Part shown: positions 1 to 7,674 of the stretch, in pieces
How positions within the stretch are numbered: the first letter of the stretch is position 1
How the letters are laid out: every line of letters begins with the position of its first letter
From: Euryarchaeota archaeon UBA130
GTDB taxonomy: Archaea > Thermoplasmatota > Poseidoniia > Poseidoniales > Thalassarchaeaceae
Length of the DNA stretch: 15,354 nt
Reading direction: 5' to 3'
Assembly: GCA_002505775.1 (NCBI GenBank)
Contig: DAVY01000020.1
Span: 79,870 to 95,223, forward strand
Translations under genes and position numbers: made by a program
Notes under the pieces: generated by a model
The model's input: the letters and a program-made list of their open reading frames with translations, nothing else
Told to the model about the DNA's origin: nothing
Databases searched by the model: none

Positions 1-740
1 GCCAAAACTCCTGCTTGACGCATCCCCCCTCCGAACATCTTTCTCCATCTGTGCGCCTTGTAGAGCGTATCTGAAGGACCTGCGAGCACGCTACCGACTG
101 GTGCGCCCAAACCCTTGCTCAGACAAACGGAGATTGTGTCGTACTCTCTTGCCATCCTCTCAGTACTAAGTGAAGAAGAGACTGATGCATTGAATATCCT
201 AGCGCCATCGATGTGAGATTTGCAGTTGTTGTCCTTGGCGACCCTTGCAATCTCATCTAGCTCATCCAACGAATAACAAGTACCTCCTCCTCTGTTGGAT
301 GTATTCTCGACACATACCATACTTCCGTTTGGGTAGTGACCGAGGCTACCGTCGCCCTTCCTAATTGCAGATTCTACATCCTTTGGGGACATGATGCCAT
401 CTTTCCCAGGAACCAGAGCTATGGAACAGCCTGAAAGTGCGGCATAGCCCCCTCCTTCATACACGTAAATGTGGCTGTGCCTCTGGGTGATAACTTCGTC
501 ACCGGGTTCTGTCTGAGCCCTGATGGCTATTGCGTTGGACATAGTACCCGAGGGCACGAAGAGGGCTTCCTCTTTGCCGAACATCCGTGCCACCCTCTCT
601 TGTAGCTCGATGACTGTCTGGTCATCGCCAAGGACATCGTCTCCAACGCTAGCTGCGGACATAGCATCCCTCATCCCAGGTGTTGGCTGAGTTACAGTGT
701 CGCTCCTGAGGTCCACACTGTCACTAGGATAGTGGCGCAT
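1..740 (-). CDS. ltaE: Low-specificity L-threonine aldolase, 3' end cut by window
   Basis: PLP-dependent enzyme of fold type I that splits L-threonine or L-allo-threonine into glycine and acetaldehyde in the cytoplasm. The translation begins MRHYPSDSVDLRSDTVTQPT, the usual family opening. Further family marks are a GDDVLGDD segment (residues 33-40), the PSGTMSN phosphate-site loop (63-69), HSHIYVYEGGG (88-98) with the His that stacks on the cofactor, HIDGARIFNA (177-186) with the cofactor-contacting Asp, and the Schiff-base lysine in SVCLSKGLGAPVGS (Lys209). 246 codons are present; the family is usually about 340 residues, so roughly the last quarter lies beyond base 1. The start is the ATG complementary to 738-740, which places the conserved DLRSDTVT at the usual distance from the N terminus. 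It is transcribed away from the gene at 990 across an AT-rich gap. Family assignment is secure; exact substrate preference cannot be read from sequence. Confidence 0.93.
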   Translation of the reverse strand, partial: MRHYPSDSVDLRSDTVTQPTPGMRDAMSAASVGDDVLGDDQTVIELQERVARMFGKEEALFVPSGTMSNAIAIRAQTEPGDEVITQRHSHIYVYEGGGYAALSGCSIALVPGKDGIMSPKDVESAIRKGDGSLGHYPNGSMVCVENTSNRGGGTCYSLDELDEIARVAKDNNCKSHIDGARIFNASVSSSLSTERMAREYDTISVCLSKGLGAPVGSVLAGPSDTLYKAHRWRKMFGGGMRQAGVL

Positions 741-821
741 GGGGACTCGCAGGCGGGGGTCACATATCAAACGTGGGCGGGGCGAGATTCGCTCGATCGG
801 TGCCTGGTGATAGAAAAATTA

Positions 822-831
822 CATATAAATC
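822..831 (-). promoter_or_regulatory. Candidate TATA box for the threonine aldolase gene
   Basis: On the minus strand this reads GATTTATATG, within a strongly AT-rich stretch. It lies about 85 bases upstream of the ATG at 740, which would give a leader of roughly 55-60 bases. No clear ribosome site precedes the ATG. Visual match only. Confidence 0.3.
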
Positions 832-934
832 GAAATAAACTAGATATTATTTTGGTAATCAGGTGTTGTAAATTACACTGGCGAAATCTCAAACATCTAA
901 AAATAGCGTTTTTTCAGCGATTATATGGGACTTA

Positions 935-942
935 CTTATATT
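935..942 (+). promoter_or_regulatory. Candidate TATA box for the membrane protein at 990
   Basis: CTTATATT in the AT-rich gap. Archaeal TATA boxes sit about 26 bases before the transcription start, which would put the start near 965 and leave a short leader containing the ribosome site at 972-983. Another TATA-like run (TTATAT, 921-926) lies just upstream, so the exact box is uncertain. Confidence 0.35.
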
Positions 943-971
943 GTATGAGTTATACCATATATCGCTCACTT

Positions 972-983
972 AGGTGAGGAGGA
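972..983 (+). promoter_or_regulatory. Strong ribosome binding site for the gene at 990
   Basis: AGGTGAGGAGGA is purine-rich and complementary to the CCUCC-containing tail of archaeal 16S rRNA. It ends 6 bases before the ATG at 990 and fixes that start over the ATG at codon 5. Confidence 0.65.
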
Positions 984-989
984 AATAAA

Positions 990-1661
990 ATGGATATAGA
1001 TATGAACGCAATGAAAGCAGAGATCGGCGGTGCCTTCGCAGTAGCATGGCTCGTGATCGGAATTGGAATGGAATGGGACCTTACCGCAGCCGTCTTAATG
1101 GCAGCAGTTTGGATGGCATTCTCCGGGGCTCATGTGCTTCCCGTGATAACATGGATGCACATAATGACAGGTGACCTTGGCGATACTGAAGGTAACTGGA
1201 TGCCTAATGGCATGCGGTTAATAGCACAGGTCGTGGGAGCCGGTTTGGCCATAGCACTGTTGTCAGAAATGGGTGCTCTAGACTCCCCTTGGGAGACTAT
1301 ACAACCTGGATTCGAGGCTCCTGATGCTTGGGGCGCAATTACAATGGTTGCCGCAGGCGCAATCTTCTGGACCGTTCACACCAGAGCTGAATCGGCTTGG
1401 GTAAGTGGATTTGCCGTGATGGCTCTTGCAGGGATGATGGGGATGTCCTATGATTGGACCATGGCAGTGGGAGTTGATGCTGCTGGAAATGCAGTAATGG
1501 CTTCAGGATCCTCGACAACAACTGGAGCTGGTGAGGTGGCATCATCTCTATTTAGTGAGGGTCATGAGATAGCTTCGATTGCTCAGGCCTGGATAGTAGA
1601 TGGCCTTATGTGTGGCATTGGGGCACTAGTTGCTGTCAAGGTCGATGAAGCAGTCAATTAG
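990..1661 (+). CDS. Divergent aquaporin-fold (MIP-like) membrane protein without NPA asparagines
   Basis: A hydrophobic 223-residue protein, about the size of a bacterial or archaeal aquaporin. The first half carries SGAHVLPVIT (45-54) at the end of a membrane segment, matching the MIP signature SGAHxNPAVT except that NPA reads LPV. It is followed by an amphipathic stretch and AQVVGAGLAIALL (79-91), like the AQxxGA segment of helix 3. The second half has a conserved-looking SGFAVMALAGMMG (139-151), then TGAGEVASSL (178-187), where NPAR would be EVAS, and an alanine/glycine-rich last helix (WIVDGLMCGIGALVAV). A loop at 92-114 and another at 155-176 are likely extracytoplasmic. If the fold is right, both pore asparagines and the selectivity-filter arginine are replaced, so ordinary water or glycerol transport should not be assumed. 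Assignment is by eye; it could be another small polytopic membrane protein. Monocistronic, with its own promoter and a terminator. Confidence 0.6.
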   Translation: MDIDMNAMKAEIGGAFAVAWLVIGIGMEWDLTAAVLMAAVWMAFSGAHVLPVITWMHIMTGDLGDTEGNWMPNGMRLIAQVVGAGLAIALLSEMGALDSPWETIQPGFEAPDAWGAITMVAAGAIFWTVHTRAESAWVSGFAVMALAGMMGMSYDWTMAVGVDAAGNAVMASGSSTTTGAGEVASSLFSEGHEIASIAQAWIVDGLMCGIGALVAVKVDEAVN

Positions 1662-1690
1662 ATCTGTAAACCGTTACAGAACATTCGTAA

Positions 1691-1722
1691 GGCGGGCTGG
1701 GGGGATTTCCTCCCAGTCTGCC
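1691..1722. terminator. Bidirectional hairpin between convergent genes
   Basis: Arms 1691-1704 and 1709-1722 form a 14-bp stem (three G-U pairs when read on the plus strand) around the loop ATTT. On the plus strand it is followed by an A/T-rich tail with AAAAATTCAATT. It lies between the plus-strand gene ending at 1661 and the minus-strand gene ending at 1745, so it can serve both transcripts. The structure is seen directly; termination is inferred. Confidence 0.6.
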
Positions 1723-1744
1723 GATATCAAAAATTCAATTATTA

Positions 1745-2089
1745 TCACTTGACGAGGGGCAGGCTACTCGTTATTGAGTCGATATCGCTTCTAACTCCAG
1801 GGCCTAGCCCTACTACCGTTATTGTTCCGGGTGGAATCTCTGTGTGTCCTGCGTCCTTTATGATGGAACAAATTATTCCGCTCTCCGCAGCTTCTCCGTA
1901 AATCCTCCTGAGTGCCTCCAAATGAGGCGCGGCCACTACAATCTTCCTTGCCCCGTTCCCAATGTACCTCTTCAGAAGCTTTGCATCATTGGAGCTTGCC
2001 TTGAGTACGCACTCGGAGACAGCGTGTCCGCACTGTGCTGCCATCTTTCCTTTGGAAAGATTCAGATCGGCCCTGGTCACTAAGACCAT
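1745..2089 (-). CDS. pth2: Peptidyl-tRNA hydrolase, Pth2 type
   Basis: Hydrolyses the ester bond of peptidyl-tRNAs released prematurely from ribosomes, recycling tRNA in the cytoplasm; this is the archaeal and eukaryotic type, unrelated to bacterial Pth. At 114 residues it has the usual family length. It shows the N-terminal strand VLVTRADL (2-9), GKMAAQCGHA (14-23) with the conserved Lys15 and His22, and the C-terminal block DAGHTEIPPGT (79-89) running into TVVGLGP (91-97). The usual DAGRT is DAGHT here. The ATG at 2089 is the only reasonable in-frame start next to the conserved strand, and it lies 7 bases after the stop of the preceding membrane protein, so it is probably the last gene of that operon. 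Assignment is confident. Confidence 0.93.
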   Translation of the reverse strand: MVLVTRADLNLSKGKMAAQCGHAVSECVLKASSNDAKLLKRYIGNGARKIVVAAPHLEALRRIYGEAAESGIICSIIKDAGHTEIPPGTITVVGLGPGVRSDIDSITSSLPLVK

Positions 2090-2096
2090 CGTAAGC

Positions 2097-2780
2097 TCAG
2101 GAGGCGTTTTTGACAGGTTCCACCACCGCCTTACTCTGAGGAGATTGTCTGGTCATTATCTCTGAAAGTGGCCCAGAAAGCCATGCTGCAAACACTAGGT
2201 TTCCTGTGGCATGAACCAAGTCGAATGGAAGGCCTACCATTAGGTAAAATGGGAAGCTCTCCAAGGGTATGGAGTGGAGTGCACTGATCGAGACCACCCA
2301 GTCAAATGCAAAGCCTGCAACAAAGGCAACGGCTCCCACACGTCTGATGGAGATTGCATTTCCATTTCTGAATATTCTCGAAAGGGAGGAGCCGGTTATT
2401 CCGACCAAGGACCAAGCTAATGCCTGATAAAGCGTCCATATACCGTGACCCAACACCAGATTGGAAGATATTGCAACAACCGATGCGAAGGCTACTGACC
2501 TTGATGCTCCGTAGTGAGCTCCGACGAGAAGGACTACGACGGTTACGGGTTGGATATTGGGTAGAGGGTCTAGAAGAATCCTTCCTGATGTAGCGAAAAG
2601 GGCGAGTAGGGCTAGCATAGCGAGGTCGTTTCCAGGCCTGAGAGACTTCCCAGCAATCCACATAGGCCAGGCAACAATACACAATAACGAGAGGTTCAGG
2701 AAGAGCGCTTCAATCGGTGATAGTACTACTGCGTGCGCGTCTAACATCAGTACCACTCTTACCTCGATAGAAGGGTGCAT
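2097..2780 (-). CDS. ECF-type transporter substrate-binding (S) component, probably vitamin uptake
   Basis: A 227-residue membrane protein with about six hydrophobic segments (roughly 18-44, 51-71, 77-95, 97-130, 147-168, 176-203). Marks typical of the CbrT/DUF6580-like S components are LPNIQPVT (73-80), SNLVLGHGIWTLYQALAW (106-123) and GLPFDLVHATGN (183-194). S components bind a vitamin or its precursor in the membrane and need a shared EcfT plus ATPases, none of which lie in this window. The gene follows a DUF4430-like surface protein by 27 bases; that domain is related to the ligand-binding region of transcobalamins, which points to a cobalamin-like ligand (inference). The start is uncertain: ATG at 2780 is used, preceded at some distance by GAGGCG, and the ATG at codon 12 (2747) is possible. 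The charged C-terminal tail (about 206-227) should be cytoplasmic or disordered. Confidence 0.78.
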   Translation of the reverse strand: MHPSIEVRVVLMLDAHAVVLSPIEALFLNLSLLCIVAWPMWIAGKSLRPGNDLAMLALLALFATSGRILLDPLPNIQPVTVVVLLVGAHYGASRSVAFASVVAISSNLVLGHGIWTLYQALAWSLVGITGSSLSRIFRNGNAISIRRVGAVAFVAGFAFDWVVSISALHSIPLESFPFYLMVGLPFDLVHATGNLVFAAWLSGPLSEIMTRQSPQSKAVVEPVKNAS

Positions 2781-2807
2781 CTATTCATGATTACGCCTCT
2801 ATGTCAT

Positions 2808-3362
2808 TCACCATGTTGCTATCTCCCAAGAGATGACATCGCCCTGGGACATGATCAGATCCCCAATTCCAACCATAGAATATTCTCCGTTGTGGCTTAA
2901 ACTCCAGTAGGCACCGCTGAAATCTCCTTGGACCTCATCAACGTTTAGCCCTCCTATAGTGTGGACGAACGGCCCCCAATTGGGGTCCATTGTGTATCCG
3001 ACGGACAGTTGGCCTCCTGCGACCCTTGTTGCATCCATCATGAAATCCATCCCCTGTTCATATCCCTCGAATCCCCCGACGCACGCCCCGGTTGAGTTGA
3101 GCGCATCATTTACTCCGATTGTTTCACCGTCGGAATCTATCATAGTCACGCCAGTTGAGAACTCGGGATGGGTATTGCTTTCAGGGAAGAAAATACAGAT
3201 TGCCTGCTTTCCATCCCACTGAGTTGGTAGGCCGTCATGGGACGACTCGCTGTCGCTAACAAATTTAGCCGCCTCATCGTTAACTGAGTCTTGGAGAAAT
3301 GGCAGTGAAACGACCACTATTACGAGTAAAATAATTGAGGCTGGCTTGATAATTTCTGACAT
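2808..3362 (-). CDS. Membrane-anchored surface protein with DUF4430/transcobalamin-like C-terminal domain
   Basis: A 184-residue protein with an N-terminal hydrophobic anchor (about 7-23) and an acidic extracytoplasmic body. The C-terminal part (about 120-184) matches the DUF4430 pattern: FVHTIGGLNV (132-141), AYWSLSHNGEYS (151-162), VGIGDLIM (164-171) and a closing GDVISWEIATW (174-184). Cys56 and Cys94 are the only cysteines and could form a disulfide. DUF4430 belongs to the transcobalamin-like C-terminal fold, and such proteins are often found beside ECF S components, as here. A role in capturing a corrinoid or similar ligand and presenting it to the downstream S component is plausible but inferred. 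No lipobox cysteine follows the anchor, so it is probably held by the uncleaved helix. The ATG at 3362 has a weak AGGA a few bases upstream. Confidence 0.75.
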   Translation of the reverse strand: MSEIIKPASIILLVIVVVSLPFLQDSVNDEAAKFVSDSESSHDGLPTQWDGKQAICIFFPESNTHPEFSTGVTMIDSDGETIGVNDALNSTGACVGGFEGYEQGMDFMMDATRVAGGQLSVGYTMDPNWGPFVHTIGGLNVDEVQGDFSGAYWSLSHNGEYSMVGIGDLIMSQGDVISWEIATW

Positions 3363-3400
3363 GGATTCCTAGCGATTGGAAGCTGGTAATTTAACTATGC

Positions 3401-3410
3401 TAATAAAATT
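3401..3410 (-). promoter_or_regulatory. Candidate internal TATA box before the DUF4430 gene
   Basis: On the minus strand it reads AATTTTATTA, in the 69-base AT-rich gap between gatE and the DUF4430 gene, and would give a leader of about 15-20 bases. The same T-rich run could instead act as an archaeal oligo-T terminator for gatE. Either use would separate the transport genes from mcm-gatE; the sequence alone does not decide. Confidence 0.3.
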
Positions 3411-3431
3411 GGAAATATTGACTATTAGTTT

Positions 3432-5492
3432 CTACTTTTCTACCATTTCTGAAATCTTTTCACGTAGAATTTTACTTACTATCTTGCCATCAGCCGATCC
3501 TCCAAGTTTTGCCATGACAACTCCCATGAGGGGGCCCATGGAGGACATTCCCTTTTCATTGACAATTTCAGATTTATCTTCTAGAACCTCTTCTACTGCT
3601 CTTTCAACTTCAGTGCTATCAGCAGGAACGAATCCTCTTAGGGAGGCCTCAGAGGTCATCCATTCAATCATATCTGCTGGTTTGGATGATTCCGAAGATT
3701 TGACAAGTGGTTCGATTCCATCCTTTGTTATCACTCCCTCTTCCCTCAAGTGTACCGCCACAGAAAGAGCCGGAATATTGGATATGCCTGACTCTAGCAG
3801 AGCACTCGCCCACGCCTTGGCAGGAAGTGATAATTCTCCCTCTATCCCATCAAACAGAATATCATCCATCTCTGCATTTAGGATGGCTTCAGCTTGATTG
3901 GGGGATATATCCAGTGTACTAAGCCTCTCCATCCTCTCCTCAGATGATAGAGGGAGATTAGCACATATTTCTTCCCACCTTTCGGTAGTAATTTCTTGAA
4001 TTGGTATGTCGGTTTCTGGATACATTCTCGCTCCACCGGGGAGAGGCCTTAGGGCACTAGTAGTACCGTCCTCAGGCTGTCCCTTTCTGATTATGACGTT
4101 CCTCACTTCCTTAGGTATTCTATGATATGCCATCCTAGATCTGAGGATAACGGCCTCCATAGCGAGTTTTGCCTGCCAATGCGGAGCTACACAAAAAGCG
4201 AAGGCGTCGTCTTTGGAAATCTTCAAAAATTCCTTGATTGCATTGACATCATTCATTGAAATACCGTAAGCTGGTAACTCATCGGAGTGGAAAATTCCTG
4301 CTACTCCGGCTAATTTAGCTGCACTGGCAAGTTCTCTACCTAGTCTTGGTAGTTGGGAACCCTCGGAGTCAAGCTCCTTTGACCCGAGCTTTCCCGAGAA
4401 CCCGGGTAGCCTGACGGCTAAGGTCGAAGACCCATTGGAAATTGCATCCCTGACGATTGTAGATTCACAGGCAGAAAGGGGTACTGCGATATCCTGGATT
4501 TCCATTGGCAATCTGGATCTTGCGGCCATAGCGACCCTGTTCTCAATAGTCACCTCTGTATCTTTTCTGTCAGGAGGCAGGAGTGGGAGGTTTGCCTGTT
4601 TCCTCAGGAGGTTTGCCATTCGGTACATGTGCAACTGCCTTGCCATCTCAACTTGGATTATCCTGGGTATCCAATCAAGATCTTGGCACCCCTTGATCTC
4701 GACCCTGTCTCCGCAAGCGATACTGACATTCAGATCCTGTCTTATCGAGCCAAGCCCTCTTCTGACCATCCTAGTATCTCTTAGAAGTGAGCCTAGGGCA
4801 AGAGCGGACTGCTTGGCATGCTCAGGACTGGTTATATCTGGTTCCGTTGCAATCTCAACCAAGGGGAGTCCTAATCTATCTAATGTGTATGTGACGATTT
4901 CTCCCTCGGATGTGGATTTGGACTGCAATTTTCTAGCTGAGTCCTCTTCCAAGCATATTACCGAGATTCCAACATCCCCTCCTTCAGTCCTCAGGTTTCC
5001 ATTTGTTGAAACCAGCGTTGTTCTCTGGAAACCACTGGTGTTCGAACCATCCACAACTGTCTTTCTCATGGTTTGCAGAGAGGGAGCAGGCTTCGCTTCC
5101 AGCATTGCTGACATCATTAGCACTACGTCTACTGCCTCAGAATCATGTCGTAATGGTGGAGCCTCGTCCAACTCAATGAGTCCGGCATTTGGGGGTTGGA
5201 CATAAACGAATGTCCTATTTCTTCTCTGTTCGAATCTTGCAGCGACGTCAATTTCACCGCTCTCTCCTTGTGATGCCCTGAGTCTCCTCTCCGAAATCCT
5301 CCAATGTTCTGGAATGTCCTCAATTCCAAATTCATAGAGTTGGCTCGGCATTCGGGAATGTAACTTGCCCGTGGCAAGTTGTTGGTGGATCTCCAATCCA
5401 CACATGAAACCAAGAGCATCAGCATCTAGAGATGAGGGTCTAGAGACGTCTCCCATGGGCTCCATATGAATAACGAACAGGCTCTCTCTCAT
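3432..5492 (-). CDS. gatE: Archaeal Glu-tRNA(Gln) amidotransferase subunit E
   Basis: Partner of GatD in the archaea-specific transamidation of Glu-tRNA(Gln) to Gln-tRNA(Gln); GatE binds the tRNA, activates its glutamyl group and receives ammonia from GatD. Numbering from 5492: CGLEIHQQL (31-39), DGSNTSGFQRT (148-158), GSIRQDLNVSI (248-258), a GAD-type insert like that of AspRS (about 330-450), PLPGGARMYPETDIP (483-497), and a helical plus YqeY-like tRNA-binding tail ending in MGPLMGVVMAKLGG (652-665). The GAD insert distinguishes it from bacterial GatB. At 686 residues it is somewhat longer than the roughly 620-635 usual for the family. The frame stays open up to an ATG at 5546, but that would overlap coding mcm sequence by 50 bases. 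The ATG at 5492 lies 4 bases past the mcm stop, suggesting coupled translation; ATGs at 5465 and 5456 are also possible, and none has a clear ribosome site. GatD is not in this window. Confidence 0.95.
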   Translation of the reverse strand: MRESLFVIHMEPMGDVSRPSSLDADALGFMCGLEIHQQLATGKLHSRMPSQLYEFGIEDIPEHWRISERRLRASQGESGEIDVAARFEQRRNRTFVYVQPPNAGLIELDEAPPLRHDSEAVDVVLMMSAMLEAKPAPSLQTMRKTVVDGSNTSGFQRTTLVSTNGNLRTEGGDVGISVICLEEDSARKLQSKSTSEGEIVTYTLDRLGLPLVEIATEPDITSPEHAKQSALALGSLLRDTRMVRRGLGSIRQDLNVSIACGDRVEIKGCQDLDWIPRIIQVEMARQLHMYRMANLLRKQANLPLLPPDRKDTEVTIENRVAMAARSRLPMEIQDIAVPLSACESTIVRDAISNGSSTLAVRLPGFSGKLGSKELDSEGSQLPRLGRELASAAKLAGVAGIFHSDELPAYGISMNDVNAIKEFLKISKDDAFAFCVAPHWQAKLAMEAVILRSRMAYHRIPKEVRNVIIRKGQPEDGTTSALRPLPGGARMYPETDIPIQEITTERWEEICANLPLSSEERMERLSTLDISPNQAEAILNAEMDDILFDGIEGELSLPAKAWASALLESGISNIPALSVAVHLREEGVITKDGIEPLVKSSESSKPADMIEWMTSEASLRGFVPADSTEVERAVEEVLEDKSEIVNEKGMSSMGPLMGVVMAKLGGSADGKIVSKILREKISEMVEK

Positions 5493-5496
5493 AGGG

Positions 5497-7674
5497 TCAA
5501 CGGGCAAATCGGTATGTTCCGCCTCGTGGAGTGTAGATTTCACCATTGATACTCATAGAAGATATGACATCATCAACCTGTGATTCGACTATTCCGAAAT
5601 CTCTAGCGCGGTTATATATCAGGGTGATTTCTGCTTCCCCTCCTCTCTCCTCACAAATCTCCCTGATTATCTTTCGAATGCTTTGGTTGATATTTCTCTT
5701 GGATGCTGAAAGACCAGATTGGAGCTCTGCCTCGTCCTCAATTCGAGAGTCGTCCCTCCAATGTTTGTAAACGGCCAGTGCCACATTGGCATCCGTTTCA
5801 TCAGCTACTTGCTTTAGGTGCATCCTTGCATGTGCCTCAGTAAGTCTGATTAGAGCCTCAATAGCTCTTGCTGTTATAGGGATAACCTTATCCTTTTCAC
5901 TTTCATTCTCGAATGCTCCAGCTGAACGGTCTTGCTTGGCAGTGTCATTTCTAACACTCACATAATACTCCTCTATTGCGAGCTTCGCCTTCTCGTTTAA
6001 ATTGGGAAAATAATTCCTCTTGGCGTAAGCAACGTATTTTCTTAGGAACTCCATTGTCAGGTGCTTCTTACCATCTACGCCAGTAGAGAATATATCATCC
6101 CCTTCTTCTTGCTCAGTTTCAAAATCAATATCCTGTGACCTGTTTTCGGTGACGGATGAGGTCCTGATATCCAGGATATGGCGGGCTATCTTGGTATCAG
6201 TATTGGTCTCAGTTTCATCCCTAATAAGCCACAATAAATCAAATCTGGAGGCTAGGGGATAAGGTAGCCCGGTCTCCTCGAATGACGTCATGATACTCGA
6301 GTTCTCATTTCTATTTGAGAATCGTCCACCTTTCGGATTTGCTGCTGCGAGTATTGCGCACCTCGCCGGAAGTGTCGCGGTTATCCCTCCCTTTGCGACA
6401 TAAATTCTCTGTTGTTCCATGGCAGGGTGCATGCTTCCTTTGTCTTCGTTGGATATCTTATCGAACTCGTCAATTGCCGCAAGGCCTCTGTCTGACAGGG
6501 GAAGTACCCCTGCCTCTAGAGCAAATCTACCGTCTCCAAATGTATCCCTAATTGCTGCCGCCGTCAACCCTGCACCCGTTGTACCACCGCCGGTTGCGAA
6601 TTTACCTCTTGGCGAAATGTTTGACATATAGCTCAATAACTGCGATTTTGCAACTCCTGGGTCACCCATCAGCAATATGTGTATATCTCCCCTGAGGTAG
6701 TTGTTATCGGATGTCTTCCTTCTGACCCCTCCGAATAACTGGAGTACGAGTGATCTTTTGATTAGCCTAAGTTTATCATTAGCAAATATAGAGGGAGCTA
6801 TCGAGTTTCCCATTAATTGCAATAGGTTATCCGTAGCAGCAACATCCTCAATCTGTGCCCTTTCCTCGTCGCTAATTTTGATTTCAGTGAAGGGTACACT
6901 CTCGTGGGTAGAGCTCACCATATGATAGATTATGTCGAACATAGGGGTTTTCTTGTTCTTCTTTATTTCTGATCTAACAACTGGAATTACGTTAGCTGTG
7001 ATCCTTTGTCCTGGGAGATGCTTATTCACTAAATCTCCCTCTAGGAGTACTTGTGCCCTGGATGGCTGGGCCCCACTAGGGACATTCTCCGGAAGCTCCT
7101 GGATTTCCAGCCACTGGTTGTTGATCATCCTAGATATGTTCATTACAAGATTGAATCTTGTTGAGTCGGTTCCTCTGATTGAGGCCCCACATCCTGTATC
7201 TGGAGGGCACCTTATGGGCTCAACCAGTTCACTTTCGTTGGTCTGATCAATTTGCTGAGTCTCCCCACAAGTCTCACATTGGAAAACTGCAAGATGGATC
7301 CTTGGCTTGAGCTGGGACATCTTAGTTACAATTACATCCAGACTTCTCAGCTTGTCGATGTCCCTGGATCCGATTTCTCTCAAAGGCCGCATGGTGTCTT
7401 TTGGGAGGTCTGAAAGTCTAATCATAGCGTCTAGGTCAACACCCCTATCTCTACATATCTCACTCAGGATTTTATGGCCACTAGAGATGATGAGTCTTGG
7501 GCTAATTAGTATGTCTTCAGCGAACTCTGGATCGAACCCTGTAAGCTCATGAAATGATACGTCAATGACGGGGCTTGCGGTTTGTCTGGAAAGTAACAGT
7601 GTGATCTCTTGCTCCTTGGCTTCAGAGAGGAAAGTCTTCCATCTAGCTCCAGAATCATGAGTTGCCATTGCCAT
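5497..7674 (-). CDS. mcm: Replicative DNA helicase MCM
   Basis: Hexameric ATP-driven 3'-5' helicase that unwinds DNA at archaeal replication forks. 725 residues, close to the family norm. N-terminal domain about 1-270, with a zinc site at Cys133, Cys136, Cys156 and Cys162; the second pair is spaced CxxxxxC rather than the usual CxxC. The AAA+ core has Walker A GDPGVAKS (337-344), Walker B LAAIDEFDKI (398-407 region, Asp402/Glu403), sensor 1 AAAN (Asn446) and the arginine finger in LASRFD (Arg477). A variable acidic stretch (about 505-535) precedes the lid, and the C-terminal winged-helix region ends GGTYRFAR. No intein interrupts it although archaeal mcm genes often host them. The ATG at 7674 is chosen; a second ATG lies two codons in. 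It heads the minus-strand block and is transcribed away from the gene at 7883. Confidence 0.97.
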   Translation of the reverse strand: MAMATHDSGARWKTFLSEAKEQEITLLLSRQTASPVIDVSFHELTGFDPEFAEDILISPRLIISSGHKILSEICRDRGVDLDAMIRLSDLPKDTMRPLREIGSRDIDKLRSLDVIVTKMSQLKPRIHLAVFQCETCGETQQIDQTNESELVEPIRCPPDTGCGASIRGTDSTRFNLVMNISRMINNQWLEIQELPENVPSGAQPSRAQVLLEGDLVNKHLPGQRITANVIPVVRSEIKKNKKTPMFDIIYHMVSSTHESVPFTEIKISDEERAQIEDVAATDNLLQLMGNSIAPSIFANDKLRLIKRSLVLQLFGGVRRKTSDNNYLRGDIHILLMGDPGVAKSQLLSYMSNISPRGKFATGGGTTGAGLTAAAIRDTFGDGRFALEAGVLPLSDRGLAAIDEFDKISNEDKGSMHPAMEQQRIYVAKGGITATLPARCAILAAANPKGGRFSNRNENSSIMTSFEETGLPYPLASRFDLLWLIRDETETNTDTKIARHILDIRTSSVTENRSQDIDFETEQEEGDDIFSTGVDGKKHLTMEFLRKYVAYAKRNYFPNLNEKAKLAIEEYYVSVRNDTAKQDRSAGAFENESEKDKVIPITARAIEALIRLTEAHARMHLKQVADETDANVALAVYKHWRDDSRIEDEAELQSGLSASKRNINQSIRKIIREICEERGGEAEITLIYNRARDFGIVESQVDDVISSMSINGEIYTPRGGTYRFAR

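Noticed and set aside
800..965. AT-rich stretch as a replication origin
   Set aside because: No repeated origin-recognition-box pattern was seen and no orc1/cdc6 gene is nearby; a divergent promoter region explains the composition. TGTAAATTACA at 867-877 is a short palindrome of the kind expected by chance in AT-rich DNA.
732..977. 81-codon plus-strand open frame in the gap before 990
   Set aside because: It overlaps the start of the threonine aldolase gene and the promoter and ribosome site of the next gene; its translation is low-complexity and shows no recognisable family.
3376..5205. Long plus-strand open frames opposite gatE (173 and 256 codons)
   Set aside because: They are antisense shadows of gatE; their translations are serine/leucine-rich without domain motifs and they lack ribosome sites.
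5493..5546. Longer gatE start at the ATG at 5546
   Set aside because: These 54 bases almost entirely encode the conserved end of MCM in another frame, and the added residues have no GatE similarity; kept only as a less likely alternative.
5497..7674. Intein or split in mcm
   Set aside because: Archaeal mcm is a frequent intein host, but Walker A, Walker B, sensor 1 and the arginine finger follow at normal spacing with no inserted Hint-type sequence.
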